Shown here: positions 54,095-62,406 of the stretch, in pieces
How positions within the stretch are numbered: position 1 is the stretch's first letter
How the letters are laid out: each line of letters begins with the position of its first letter
Assembly (NCBI GenBank): GCA_002709955.1
Contig: PAQY01000005.1
Coordinates: forward strand, 151,657-215,656
Reading direction: 5' to 3'
DNA from: Rhodospirillaceae bacterium
GTDB taxonomy: Bacteria > Pseudomonadota > Alphaproteobacteria > UBA8366 > Aestuariispiraceae
Length of the DNA: 64,000 bases
The notes under the pieces: generated by a model
What the model saw: the letters and a program-made list of their open reading frames with translations, nothing else
The model's database searches: none
Told to the model about the DNA's origin: nothing
Translations under genes and position numbers: made by a program

Positions 54095-54244
54095 CGCCCG
54101 AACCGGAGTGTCGCATTCTAAAACAGACTGTGCCACAGTGGACACGGGCCCCAAGCGGCCCCAAATGGGTTAGGGACAAATCTGGCAGAAATGCTCCGTC
54201 GCAACGACGATGGACAGGTCACAATAACTGGGAGGCATATCAAG

Positions 54245-54967
54245 ATGAGCAGAGTGGCATTGGTAACGGGCGGAACGCGCGGCATTGGCGCGTCGATCTC
54301 CACAGGATTGAAAGAGGCTGGCTATACCGTTGCGGCGGCCTATGCCGGCAATGATGAAAAGGCCAATGCCTTCAAGGCGGAAACCGGCATTGCGGTTTAT
54401 AAATTCGACGTCTCGGACTTTGACGCAGTACAAGCGGCGGTAAAACAGATCGAGGCGGATCTGGGCCCCATCGAAATTCTGGTCAACAATGCCGGGATCA
54501 CCCGCGACGGCACCATGCACCGTATGAATGCGGAACAATGGCAGGCGGTGCTGGATACCAATCTGGGCTCCTGCTTCAACTGTTGCCGCGCAGTCATTGA
54601 CGGCATGCGCGAACGCAAATTCGGCCGCATCGTCAATATCGGCTCCGTCAATGGTCAGGCCGGGCAATATGGCCAAGTCAACTATGCCGCCGCCAAATCG
54701 GGCATCCATGGCTTCACCAAGGCCCTGGCCCAGGAAGGGGCCCGCGTCGGCATCACCGTCAACGCCATTGCCCCTGGCTATATCGACACCGACATGGTCC
54801 GCGCCGTCCCCGCCGACGTGCTGGACAAAATCGTCGCCAAAATCCCCGTCGGCCGCCTCGGCCAAGCCTCAGAAATCGCACGCGGCGTAAAATTCCTGGT
54901 CTCTGACGAGGGTGGATTCATCACCGGCTCCACCCTGTCCATCAATGGCGGCCAGCATATGTACTGA
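54245..54967 (+). CDS. phaB: Acetoacetyl-CoA reductase (PhaB/PhbB)
   Basis: The 240-residue short-chain dehydrogenase has the Rossmann TGGTRGIG, NNAGITRDGTMHRM, the catalytic Tyr-Lys in QVNYAAAKSGIHGF, and NIGSVNGQAGQYGQ, which is characteristic of PhaB. It makes (R)-3-hydroxybutyryl-CoA with NADPH for polyhydroxybutyrate. The ATG at 54245 follows GGGAGG. No phaA or phaC lies beside it. Confidence 0.93.
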   Translation: MSRVALVTGGTRGIGASISTGLKEAGYTVAAAYAGNDEKANAFKAETGIAVYKFDVSDFDAVQAAVKQIEADLGPIEILVNNAGITRDGTMHRMNAEQWQAVLDTNLGSCFNCCRAVIDGMRERKFGRIVNIGSVNGQAGQYGQVNYAAAKSGIHGFTKALAQEGARVGITVNAIAPGYIDTDMVRAVPADVLDKIVAKIPVGRLGQASEIARGVKFLVSDEGGFITGSTLSINGGQHMY

Positions 54968-54995
54968 CGCATCCGCACAGGGACGAAGAGGGGCT

Positions 54996-55323
54996 GGCAC
55001 ACAATATTCCAAACCGCCTCATTCTCATCCTGAGGAGGCGCACTAGCGCCGTCTCGAAGGAGGGGCTATAAGTCCGGTACTTCCAGAAGGCTCCCCCTTC
55101 GAGACGCTCCGCTCCTCAGGGTGAGGATGCGTATTTGCGGGAATTTCGTCACCCCGGACGTGATCCGGGGTCCAGGGCGGCAGGCAAAATAGGAACGGGC
55201 TGCCCTGGATACCCGCCTTCGCGGGTAAGACGATACAGGGCTTGTCTTCGCGTCCTCCGCGTTTCCACCTTTGAAGAGTAAGCGCAAAGAACGCAGAGAA
55301 GGCGCAAAGGACGCGGAGGGGCA
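54996..55323. repeat. Long composite repeat, unit 1 of 3
   Basis: A 328-bp unit starting GGCACACAATATTCCAAACC. It is built of modules: a CTCATCCTGAGGAGGCGC to GCTCCTCAGGGTGAGG arm pair, a CCCCGGAcgtgaTCCGGGG palindrome, an ACCCGCcttcGCGGGT palindrome, and a G-C rich segment with CGCAAAGAACGCAGAGAAGG. The same unit follows twice more. Open frames on it are not real genes. Confidence 0.9.
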
Positions 55324-55652
55324 GGCGCACAATATTCCAAACCGCCTCATTCTCATCCTGAGGAGGCGCACTAGCGCCGTCTCGAAGGAGGGGCTGCAAG
55401 CGCGGTGCTTCCAGAGGGCTCCCCCTTCGAGACGCTCCGCTCCTCAGGGTGAGGGAGTTTGTATCTACCCCATCGTCACCCCGGACCCTGATCCGGGGTC
55501 CAGGGCGGCAGGCAAAATAGGAACGTGCTGCCCTGGATACCCGCCTTCGCGGGTAAGACGATACAGGGATTGTTTTTGCGTCCTCCGCGTTCCCACCTTT
55601 GAAGAGTAATCGCAAAGAGCGCAGAGAAGGCGCAAAGGGCGCAGAGCGGCCT
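55324..55652. repeat. Long composite repeat, unit 2 of 3
   Basis: A 329-bp unit starting GGCGCACAATATTCC, closely like unit 1 with the same module order. It differs mainly around the second arm of the hairpin (GAGGGAGTTTGTATCTACC) and in single bases. Confidence 0.9.
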
Positions 55653-55950
55653 GGCACACAAAATTCCAAACCGCCCCATTCTCATCCTGAGGAGGCGCGC
55701 TAGCGCCGTCTCGAAGGAGGGGCTGTAAGCGAGGAGCTTCCAGAAGGCTCCCCCTTCGAGACGCTCCGCTCCTCAGGGTGAGGATGCGTATTTGCGAGAA
55801 TTTCGCCATCCCGGACGTGATCCGGGATTCAGGGCGGCAGGCGGGATTGGTGCCTGTGGCCCTGGATACCCGCCTTCGCGGGTAAGACGACACAGGGCTT
55901 GTCTTTGCGTCCTCCGCGCCTCCTCCGCGCCCTTTGCGGTAAATCTTCCG
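55653..55950. repeat. Long composite repeat, unit 3 of 3
   Basis: A unit starting GGCACACAAAATTCC, like units 1 and 2 through the hairpin modules, then diverging at its end into a CTCCGCGCC-rich tail that stops at the benE stop codon. It is the shortest of the three. All three units are head to tail. Confidence 0.88.
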
Positions 55951-55953
55951 GCG

Positions 55954-57123
55954 TCAGTCGCGCATTTTCTTCGCCAGCTTATCCAACCCCAATGCCAATA
56001 ACCCCAGCACCAGGCCCCAGAAGGCGCTGCCGATGCCAAATAGGGTCAGGCCCGAGGCGGTGGCGGTTAGGGTCAGGACGGCGGGGAAGCGGGTGGCTTC
56101 GGGGGCGAGGGCGGCGCTGAGGCTGCCCATTAGGGGGCCGATCAGGGCGAGGCCTGCGACGGTGACGATGACGCCGGTGGGCAGGGCGGCAAAGCCTGCC
56201 ACGACCGACACGCCAACGCCTGCCAGGATCAGATAGCCCAGGCCATAGAAAATGCCGCTGATCCAGCGCTTGTTCGGGTCTGGATGGGTGTCTGGCCCGG
56301 TACACAGGCTGGCGGTGATCGCGGCCAGGGTCGTGGTATGGGCCCCAAAGGGGGCGGTCAGCAGGGAGGCAAGGCCCGTTACCGCCAGGGCGGACCGCGT
56401 GGGGGGTTCATAGCCCGCCGCCCGCAGCACGGCAAAGCCTGGTAGGTTCTGGGACGCCATGGACACCAGAAACAGCGGCAGGCCCAGCCCGATCAGGGCG
56501 GCCGGGTCAAAGACGGGGCTGATCAGTTCCAGGCTGGTCAATTCGATCCCGCCCGTCATCGGCGCGATCTTGCCCAGAATGGCGGCCCAGGCGACCCCGG
56601 CCCCCAGCACGGCGATCACCGCCCAGGTGGCGCTGACCATGCGCACGATCAGGAAGACCGCGACCAGGGGCAGCACCAGCAGCGGATCCTGTGCCGCCTG
56701 ATCAAAGACCGCGATGGAAAAGCCGATCAGCACACCTGCCAGCATCGCAGAGGCAAGGGCGCTGGGGATTTTGGCAATCAGGGTCGCCAGCGGCTTCACG
56801 GCGGCACTCAGCATGATCAGGGCGGCGGCAAACAGGAAGGCCCCGACCGCGACCTCAATGGAATAGGTTGGCACCCCGCCAATCGCGGTGGCGGCGATCA
56901 GCGCGGCACCGGGCGTCGACCAGGCGGTGACGATGGGCATGCGGTGCAGGACCGACAGGGTTGTGCTGGTGACAAACATCGCCAGACACAGCGCGCTGAT
57001 CCAGGAGGCACTTTGCGCCGGGGTCGCGCCGACGGCCTGAACGCCTGCCAGCACGATGGCGACGCTGCCGCCAAAGCCGACCAGGACCGCGACCAGGGCA
57101 TTGCTGAACAGGGAAAGCCGCAT
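55954..57123 (-). CDS. benE: BenE-family benzoate/H+ symporter
   Basis: The 389-residue protein has about twelve hydrophobic segments and BenE landmarks: NALVAVLVGFGGSVAIVLAG, TVLHRMPIVTAWSTPGAAL-like text at SVLHRMPIVTAWSTPGAALI and GAHTTTLAAITASLCTGPD. BenE imports benzoate with protons; relatives may take other aromatic acids. No benzoate degradation genes lie beside it. Its stop is 4 bp from the repeat array. Confidence 0.93.
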   Translation of the reverse strand: MRLSLFSNALVAVLVGFGGSVAIVLAGVQAVGATPAQSASWISALCLAMFVTSTTLSVLHRMPIVTAWSTPGAALIAATAIGGVPTYSIEVAVGAFLFAAALIMLSAAVKPLATLIAKIPSALASAMLAGVLIGFSIAVFDQAAQDPLLVLPLVAVFLIVRMVSATWAVIAVLGAGVAWAAILGKIAPMTGGIELTSLELISPVFDPAALIGLGLPLFLVSMASQNLPGFAVLRAAGYEPPTRSALAVTGLASLLTAPFGAHTTTLAAITASLCTGPDTHPDPNKRWISGIFYGLGYLILAGVGVSVVAGFAALPTGVIVTVAGLALIGPLMGSLSAALAPEATRFPAVLTLTATASGLTLFGIGSAFWGLVLGLLALGLDKLAKKMRD

Positions 57124-57127
57124 GGTC

Positions 57128-57820
57128 CTAGTCCTTCCGGAAGATGACGATCAGGTTGTTGGCGGGCATGGTTTCTATTTTATGCAGGGACAGGCCGCTG
57201 CGCTGGGCCAGGGGCACGACCTCCCCTTCCAGATCGCGCACGCCCCAGCTTGGATCGCGCGACTGCAGGGAGGCATCAAACTCCGCATTGCTGGGCGCGG
57301 TATGCAGCCCATTGCGGCGATAGGGGCCATACAGGGTTAATGTGCCGCCCTGTGGCAGCAGCCGACCCGCGCCGGAAAACAGACCTTCCGCCGCCGCCCA
57401 GGGGGCGATATGGATCATATTGGCACAAAACATCGCCTCAATGGGGCCGGCCTGTCCCGGTTGGGTCCAGTGGGGGGTCCAGTCGGCCTGCGACACATCG
57501 ATGCGCTGGGCGGGCGCGATACAGCCGGGCTGGCCGCTGTCTGCCATCGCCGCCTTCGCATGGGCGTCGATGCCGGGCAGGTTTGCCGCATCCCAATCGC
57601 TGGGATACCAGATAAAGCCGCCCTTGGCCGCTTTCGCCAGAGCGGGCGCGCAATGGGCGGCATGCTCCCCGGTGCCCGATGCGATCTCCAGTATTCGGCA
57701 CGCGCTGCCGAATGCCTGGGGCAGGACGGCCAGAATGGCATCGCGATTGCGCAGGGTGGCTGGCGCATGGCGACGGGGGTCGGCGTCACTTTCAGTCGAT
57801 TTGGGGGGTGTTTGTGCCAT
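57128..57820 (-). CDS. DUF938-family SAM-dependent methyltransferase-like protein
   Basis: The 230-residue protein has a SAM motif ILEIASGTGEHAAHCAP, and FCANMIHIAPW and GLFSGAGRLLPQGGTLTLYG, which mark the DUF938 group. A family function is not known. It lies 4 bp upstream of benE on the same strand, so they may be co-transcribed. Confidence 0.88.
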   Translation of the reverse strand: MAQTPPKSTESDADPRRHAPATLRNRDAILAVLPQAFGSACRILEIASGTGEHAAHCAPALAKAAKGGFIWYPSDWDAANLPGIDAHAKAAMADSGQPGCIAPAQRIDVSQADWTPHWTQPGQAGPIEAMFCANMIHIAPWAAAEGLFSGAGRLLPQGGTLTLYGPYRRNGLHTAPSNAEFDASLQSRDPSWGVRDLEGEVVPLAQRSGLSLHKIETMPANNLIVIFRKD

Positions 57821-57929
57821 GGACCTTACGAAATCAGTTGCGAAGACAGGGTGAAGTCTAATATCAGACAGGGGTCTCGCGGGGCAAGGCTCCGCACCAA
57901 GGCCGTATCATGGAATGAGAGGGACCGAA

Positions 57930-58268
57930 ATGACCTATGTCGTCACCGAAGATTGCATCAAATGCAAACACATGGACTGCGTGGAAGTCTGTCCTGTGGA
58001 CTGCTTCTATGAAGGCGAGAACATGCTGGTCATCCATCCCGATGAATGCATCGATTGCGGCGTCTGTGAACCGGAATGCCCCGCCGAAGCGATCCTGCCT
58101 GATACCGAGTCCGAGGCGGATAAGTGGTTGGAATTGAACAAGACCTATTCTGAGCAATGGCCGGTGATCACGCAAAAAGGCGTTGCCCCAGCGGATGCTG
58201 AGGAATGGCAGGGCGTGCCCGATAAGTTCAAGAATTACTTCTCTTCCGAGCCGGGTGAGGGCAGCTAA
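57930..58268 (+). CDS. fdxA: Ferredoxin FdxA (7Fe-type)
   Basis: The 112-residue ferredoxin begins [20 protein letters not shown], with a shortened first cluster and [12 protein letters not shown] for the second, as in 3Fe-4S/4Fe-4S FdxA. The C-terminal extension ending [10 protein letters not shown] is typical. The ATG at 57930 has GAGGG upstream. It carries electrons in the cytoplasm; the partner is unknown. A likely terminator follows at 58374. Confidence 0.94.
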   Translation: MTYVVTEDCIKCKHMDCVEVCPVDCFYEGENMLVIHPDECIDCGVCEPECPAEAILPDTESEADKWLELNKTYSEQWPVITQKGVAPADAEEWQGVPDKFKNYFSSEPGEGS

Positions 58269-58373
58269 CGACAGGCCACTGGGCCTTGCGGATTAGCCCC
58301 TGCAACCGGGATTGACGACTTTTAAGATCGGCTTTTTAGCGTGCGGTGCACAAAAAAAGCGCGACATAACGTC

Positions 58374-58401
58374 ATTAGGGACTCGGAACACCCTAATTTT
58401 T
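58374..58401 (+). terminator. Intrinsic terminator downstream of fdxA
   Basis: ATTAGGG and CCCTAAT form a seven-base stem with a ten-base loop, directly followed by TTTT. It lies about 105 bases beyond the fdxA stop. The 58269-58798 gap that contains it has no credible gene. Confidence 0.75.
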
Positions 58402-58657
58402 GTGCTATTATAGAGATAGATATGGAGAGTTTTCGGTCTAATCTCTCAGCGTCGCCTGTGTGAGTAACAGAGGTGAAAGATGGGCTGAATGGTTGCTGGT
58501 CTGGCAACTCTTTCCGACAAATGTGCGGCCAGTTGTCTGAAATCATACGGTTTCGGCGGTGGCTTTTTCGGTCTGTATTTTTAGCTTTTGACCCTTGGTC
58601 GGCCCATCAGATCCAGGAAAATGGCTAAAGTGATAGGCGGGCGATCATAACCGGATG

Positions 58658-58681
58658 AGTGCTGGCAGTCCCGTCAGCACT
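58658..58681. promoter_or_regulatory. Inverted repeat in the carD upstream region
   Basis: AGTGCTG and CAGCACT are perfect seven-base arms around ten bases, about 120 bases before the carD ATG. No T-run follows, so it is not a plain terminator; it may be a protein site or leader hairpin. Confidence 0.4.
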
Positions 58682-58798
58682 TCAATGGGGTGATCGGGCA
58701 TAGGCGTGATATCGACGGAGTCTTGGGAACGGGTGCCAATCCAGACCCCCAGAAGACGACCGGTGCGACACACGATGGATGGGTACAAGGAACCAAAA

Positions 58799-59302
58799 AT
58801 GTCACAGAAAAGTGCGTATACCAAAGGTGATTTCGTTGTGTATCCGACCCACGGGGTTGGTAAAGTGCTGGGCGTCGAAGATCAAGAGATCGCCGGCCAG
58901 AAGATCGAATTGATCATCATTGAATTCGACAAGGACCGCATGACCTTGCGGGTGCCGGTTGCGAAGGCGGATATGTCCGGCCTGCGCAAATTGTCGTCGC
59001 CTGACATGATGAAGGCCGCGCTGAAAACCCTGAAGGGCAAAAGCCGGGTGCGTCGCACCATGTGGTCCCGCCGGGCCCAGGAATATGAAGCAAAAATCAA
59101 TTCCGGCGATCCGGTCGCGATTGCAGAGGTCGTGCGTGACCTGTTCCGCAACGCAAACCAGCCGGACCAGTCCTATAGCGAACGCCAATTGTATCAGGCG
59201 GCGCTGGACCGTTTGGCCCGTGAATTCGCCGCTGTTGAAGAGCTGGGCGAAGAAGAAGCGGCATTGAAACTGGAAGAAATGATGGAAAAGGCCGCCGCCT
59301 AA
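58799..59302 (+). CDS. CarD/CdnL-family transcription regulator
   Basis: The ATG at 58799 follows AAGGA and gives 167 residues. It opens YTKGDFVVYPTHGVGKVLGV, the CarD RNA-polymerase interaction domain, and the helical C-terminal part has VRRTMWSRRAQEYEAKI and ELYQAALDRLAREFAAVEE-like stretches, as CarD/CdnL proteins do. It stabilises open complexes at rRNA and growth-related promoters. The phosphatase-like gene follows about 200 bp later, after a terminator. Confidence 0.95.
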   Translation: MSQKSAYTKGDFVVYPTHGVGKVLGVEDQEIAGQKIELIIIEFDKDRMTLRVPVAKADMSGLRKLSSPDMMKAALKTLKGKSRVRRTMWSRRAQEYEAKINSGDPVAIAEVVRDLFRNANQPDQSYSERQLYQAALDRLAREFAAVEELGEEEAALKLEEMMEKAAA

Positions 59303-59362
59303 TTCCGGCATTTTTCAGCCCATGCCAGCACCGCATGATGGTGACAGTGCAAAAGAAGATAA

Positions 59363-59391
59363 AGGCCCGTTCCCGATCTGGGGGCGGGCCT
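59363..59391 (+). terminator. Intrinsic terminator downstream of carD
   Basis: AGGCCCG and CGGGCCT flank a TTCCC/GGGGG extension, and GAATTTTCT follows. It is about 60 bases past the carD stop and separates carD from the phosphatase-like gene. Confidence 0.75.
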
Positions 59392-59504
59392 GAATTTTCT
59401 GTCCCCCCCGGTTTCGGAATGATAGGCTGCGCCTGCGTTGTCTGTGCCATGGTCGGCTACGACAGGGCAGGTGCCGTCCTGATAACAACATCCTCAGTTG
59501 ATCC

Positions 59505-60308
59505 ATGAGCCAATCCGAGCGATTTACCGTGTTGCGCGCCACTGACAGGGTCTGGGCGATTGGCGCAATTCATGGCGATTCAAATAAATTGATGGCGCTG
59601 CATGACACCATCGCCGAAGACATCCGCTTTGGCGATCGGGTCGTGTATCTGGGCAATTACTGGGGCTATGGCACCGATGGTCCGGGTGTGCTGGAAGAAT
59701 TGCTGCGGTTTCGCAATTGGTTTCTGTCTTTCGATCCCTTCCGGCATGTGGACGATCTGGTCTATCTGCGGGGCGCGCAGGAGGAAATGTGGTGGAAGCT
59801 GATGCAACTGCAATTCGCCCCAAACCCGGCTGAGGTTCTGACCTGGATGCTTCAGCGCGGCATGGGTTCGATGATGCAGGCCCTGGGGTTCAATCCCGAA
59901 GAAGGTGCGCTTCAGGCAAAGGAAGGGACTTTGGCCCTGACCTATTGGACCAATCGACTGCGCCAGGCGGCACGGGCCTTGCCCGGTCATGACGCGTTGC
60001 AGAATGCCCTGAAGCGGGCGGCCTATACAGATGATGGGGCGCTGTTGTTTGTCCATGCCGGGCTGGATATCGACAAGCCCCTGGCCCGACAGGCGGATTC
60101 CTTCTGGTGGGCAGCCCGCAGCTTTACTGAAATCAATCGCCCCTATCGCGGGTTCCAGCGCATCGTGCGGGGTTATGATCCGGATGCCAGCGGCATTGTT
60201 GAGGGGGAATATACAATCTCCATCGACAGCGGGGCCGGGCGTGGCGGCCGGCTTGCCGCTGTTCGTCTGGCCGTGACCGGAGAAATTGAACAGCGGGTGG
60301 AAATCTAA
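59505..60308 (+). CDS. Calcineurin-like metallophosphoesterase fold with degenerate active site
   Basis: The 267-residue protein aligns by eye with serine/threonine phosphatase-type metallophosphoesterases, but the metal ligands are gone: the expected GDxHG reads GAIHG (Ala21 for Asp), GDxxDRG reads GNYWGYG (Asn51), GNHE reads GAQE (Ala91, Gln92) and GHT reads GYD (Tyr224). FVHAGL with His184 remains. It therefore may be a pseudophosphatase with a binding or regulatory role. It starts after carD's terminator and ends at a 35-bp repeat, ahead of rpoH. No frameshift was seen; the rest of the sequence looks intact. Confidence 0.85.
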   Translation: MSQSERFTVLRATDRVWAIGAIHGDSNKLMALHDTIAEDIRFGDRVVYLGNYWGYGTDGPGVLEELLRFRNWFLSFDPFRHVDDLVYLRGAQEEMWWKLMQLQFAPNPAEVLTWMLQRGMGSMMQALGFNPEEGALQAKEGTLALTYWTNRLRQAARALPGHDALQNALKRAAYTDDGALLFVHAGLDIDKPLARQADSFWWAARSFTEINRPYRGFQRIVRGYDPDASGIVEGEYTISIDSGAGRGGRLAAVRLAVTGEIEQRVEI

Positions 60309-60445
60309 AGCATCATGCGCAGCATGAGCTTGAAGAATAAAAAAGCATCCTGCGCAGCATGAGCTGAATACATACATAAGCATCATGCGCAGCATGAGCT
60401 TGAAGAATAAAAAAGCACCCTGCGCAGCATTATGCTGTTACACGA
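60308..60445. repeat. Four 35-bp tandem repeats with a palindromic core
   Basis: Units begin at 60308, 60343, 60378 and 60413, exactly 35 bp apart, each opening AAGCATCATGCGCAGCATG or a close variant. Units 1 and 3 are identical. The core TCATGCgcaGCATGA is an inverted repeat of six-base arms in units 1 and 3, with mismatches in 2 and 4. CTTGAA follows the core in units 1 and 3. They begin on the last base of the phosphatase-like stop and end about 220 bp before rpoH; nothing else is recognisable in the remaining gap. Confidence 0.9.
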
Positions 60446-60666
60446 CAGTGCCTCCGAATTCCGGGATCACGGGATCGTGTCCATGGATTGTGAAGGGTCC
60501 ATGCTACCGTTGCACCGCAACATGATCCAATCGGGCTGCTGTGACGTATCGTCAAGGTAGGCCAAAGCGCTCGATCTGCGGGATTGATCCGGGTGTGAGC
60601 GGGCAGATGATCTGAAACACTGGCCCGCAACGTCAACACAGACAGACCTCAGCAGGAGCAGGTAAG

Positions 60667-61563
60667 ATGGCACATCTCGACGATCCAGCAACCCAGCGCG
60701 CGAATGTTCGCTATATCCGCCAATCCATGAAACAACCGCTGTTATCGCGCGATCATGAAATGGATCTGGCGCGCCTGTGGCGGGATGAGCAGGACGAGAA
60801 GGCTCTGCATGAGCTGGTTAATTGCTATACCCGTCTGGTTATCAGCATGGCGTCGCGCTTCCGCAATTATGGTCTGCCGATGGGCGATCTGGTTCAGGAA
60901 GGCAATGTCGGTCTGATGCAGGCCGCAGCGCGGTTTGAACCGGAACGGGATGTGCGGTTTTCGACCTATGCCAGTTGGTGGATCCGCTCTGCCATGCAGG
61001 ATTATGTTCTGCGCAATTGGTCGATTGTGCGCACGGGTACTACGGCTGCTCAGAAATCCCTGTTTTTTAATCTGCGTCGGCTGCGGGCTAAGATATCAGA
61101 TGCCTCTGCCACACAAATGACCCCTGCCCAGCGGCTTAAGATCGCCAAGGAATTGAATGTGAATGTCGGCGATGTGGAACAGATGGAAGGTCGCATGTCT
61201 GCGGGCGACCAATCCCTGAACGCCCATGTCGGTGAGGACGGTGAGGAGGAATGGATCGGCTTCCTGCAGGATGAAGGACCAAACCCGGAAGAGGTTGTGA
61301 CGGGGCTGAGGGATGCTGAGAGCCGGTCCCGCTGGTTGGCGGAAGCGATTGGTGAACTGACGGAGCGGGAACAGACCATTATCCATCGTCGTCGCATGGT
61401 CGAAGACGGCGCGACGCTGGAAGAATTGGGCAAGGTTCTGGGCGTCAGCAAGGAACGGGTGCGGCAATTGGAATCCCGTGCGCTGCAAAAGCTTAAGGTT
61501 TCCATCGAGCGCCGCGTCGATCTGCCAGCCGATTTGTTGATGGATGCGGGGGAGCATCTATAA
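60667..61563 (+). CDS. rpoH: RNA polymerase sigma-32 factor RpoH
   Basis: The 298-residue protein has region 2 with RLVISMASRFRNYGLPMGDL and FSTYASWWIRSAMQDYVLRN, the RpoH box QKSLFFNLRRL, and region 4 with LGVSKERVRQLESRALQKL. It directs heat-shock transcription. The ATG at 60667 follows AGGAG. Alphaproteobacteria often have two rpoH genes, so it may be a second copy. It converges and overlaps the SNase gene by six bases. Confidence 0.95.
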   Translation: MAHLDDPATQRANVRYIRQSMKQPLLSRDHEMDLARLWRDEQDEKALHELVNCYTRLVISMASRFRNYGLPMGDLVQEGNVGLMQAAARFEPERDVRFSTYASWWIRSAMQDYVLRNWSIVRTGTTAAQKSLFFNLRRLRAKISDASATQMTPAQRLKIAKELNVNVGDVEQMEGRMSAGDQSLNAHVGEDGEEEWIGFLQDEGPNPEEVVTGLRDAESRSRWLAEAIGELTEREQTIIHRRRMVEDGATLEELGKVLGVSKERVRQLESRALQKLKVSIERRVDLPADLLMDAGEHL

Positions 61564-62367
61564 CAGACGGATCTGGCCTGGCTGGGTGACGTCCATGAAG
61601 GGGCCGTTCCAGTGGCGTATCCAGCCGCGCAGTTCGATAGGCGTGTTGATCAGTGTTTCGGGATCAAGCGTCTTTCGCAGCGACCGGTCCAACCCGGCGG
61701 TGAAATCGGTTCTCCAGTCCGCGCCGAATTCCAGATGATCGCGGTTGCCGATTTGGGTCACATTCCGGGGGCGACCAGACAGAATCTCAAAGCGGTCTGA
61801 GCCGCTTTCAAAAGACTCGGCTGGATGGACCTGAAAATAACGGGATTTCCAGAATCCCGCCATCGCTGTCCGACCGGCTGTTTCTGCGGCCAACAGGGGG
61901 CCGATTTTGTGCAGGTCAGCGCCGGGCTCCGGGAAGACCCGCACCCATCCGTTTCGCGCCTGCAGGGCGGCGACATCCTGTTCCTTCAGCGACAGTCTTG
62001 CGCGCAGACGGCCATAGCGATCCTGGGCGATGGCATCCAGGTCGACGCGCACCTGTTGCCCCAGCACCAAATCCGCCAACCCCTGGGCGGCCTGACGGAT
62101 TGGGGTTGTGTCTGTCATTGGGGTGTGGCGGTCCGGTCCAGGGGGCAGAATATGGGGCATGATGATCCGGCGCCCATCGGTCAGTCGCACGGATCGACCA
62201 TCATCAACGGCAATAACGGTCGCCAGAAAGGACAGGGGGCCATCCGGTGCGGCCAGCCCTGTCTGGTGTCCCAGGCTCAGAAGGGCACCGCCCCCCAGTC
62301 CGATCCGCAACGCCATTCGCCGTGATAATCGGCTTTGCACCCCCGACGTGTACAGGCCATACTGCAC
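61558..62367 (-). CDS. Thermonuclease-like (SNase-domain) exported protein
   Basis: The start is GTG at 62367, after a clear AAGGAG site, giving 269 residues. The N-terminus has a twin-arginine-like SRRMALRIGLGGGALLSLG, suggesting Tat or Sec export. The SNase-type core has DRYGRLRARLSL, which contains the conserved acidic and arginine residues, but the usual first-arginine region is less clear. It may cut nucleic acids or only bind. The pip gene is divergent, and its 3' end overlaps rpoH. Confidence 0.8.
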   Translation of the reverse strand: MQYGLYTSGVQSRLSRRMALRIGLGGGALLSLGHQTGLAAPDGPLSFLATVIAVDDGRSVRLTDGRRIIMPHILPPGPDRHTPMTDTTPIRQAAQGLADLVLGQQVRVDLDAIAQDRYGRLRARLSLKEQDVAALQARNGWVRVFPEPGADLHKIGPLLAAETAGRTAMAGFWKSRYFQVHPAESFESGSDRFEILSGRPRNVTQIGNRDHLEFGADWRTDFTAGLDRSLRKTLDPETLINTPIELRGWIRHWNGPFMDVTQPGQIRLL

Positions 62368-62406
62368 TGCAGTTGCTCCTTTTTAATCCCATCGACAGGA
62401 CCCATT

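Noticed and set aside
55043..55669. A 208-codon minus-strand frame across the repeat array, and similar frames at 55066-55371, 55465-55893 and 55773-56039
   Set aside because: They translate the repeat modules, recur in each unit and show no gene-like start or domain.
58322..58546. 74-codon minus-strand frame in the fdxA-carD gap
   Set aside because: It has no ribosome site or known domain and overlaps the fdxA terminator hairpin.
60308..60445. Possible CRISPR array at the 35-bp repeats
   Set aside because: The intervals are not unique spacers (units 1 and 3 are identical), only four units exist and no cas genes are near.
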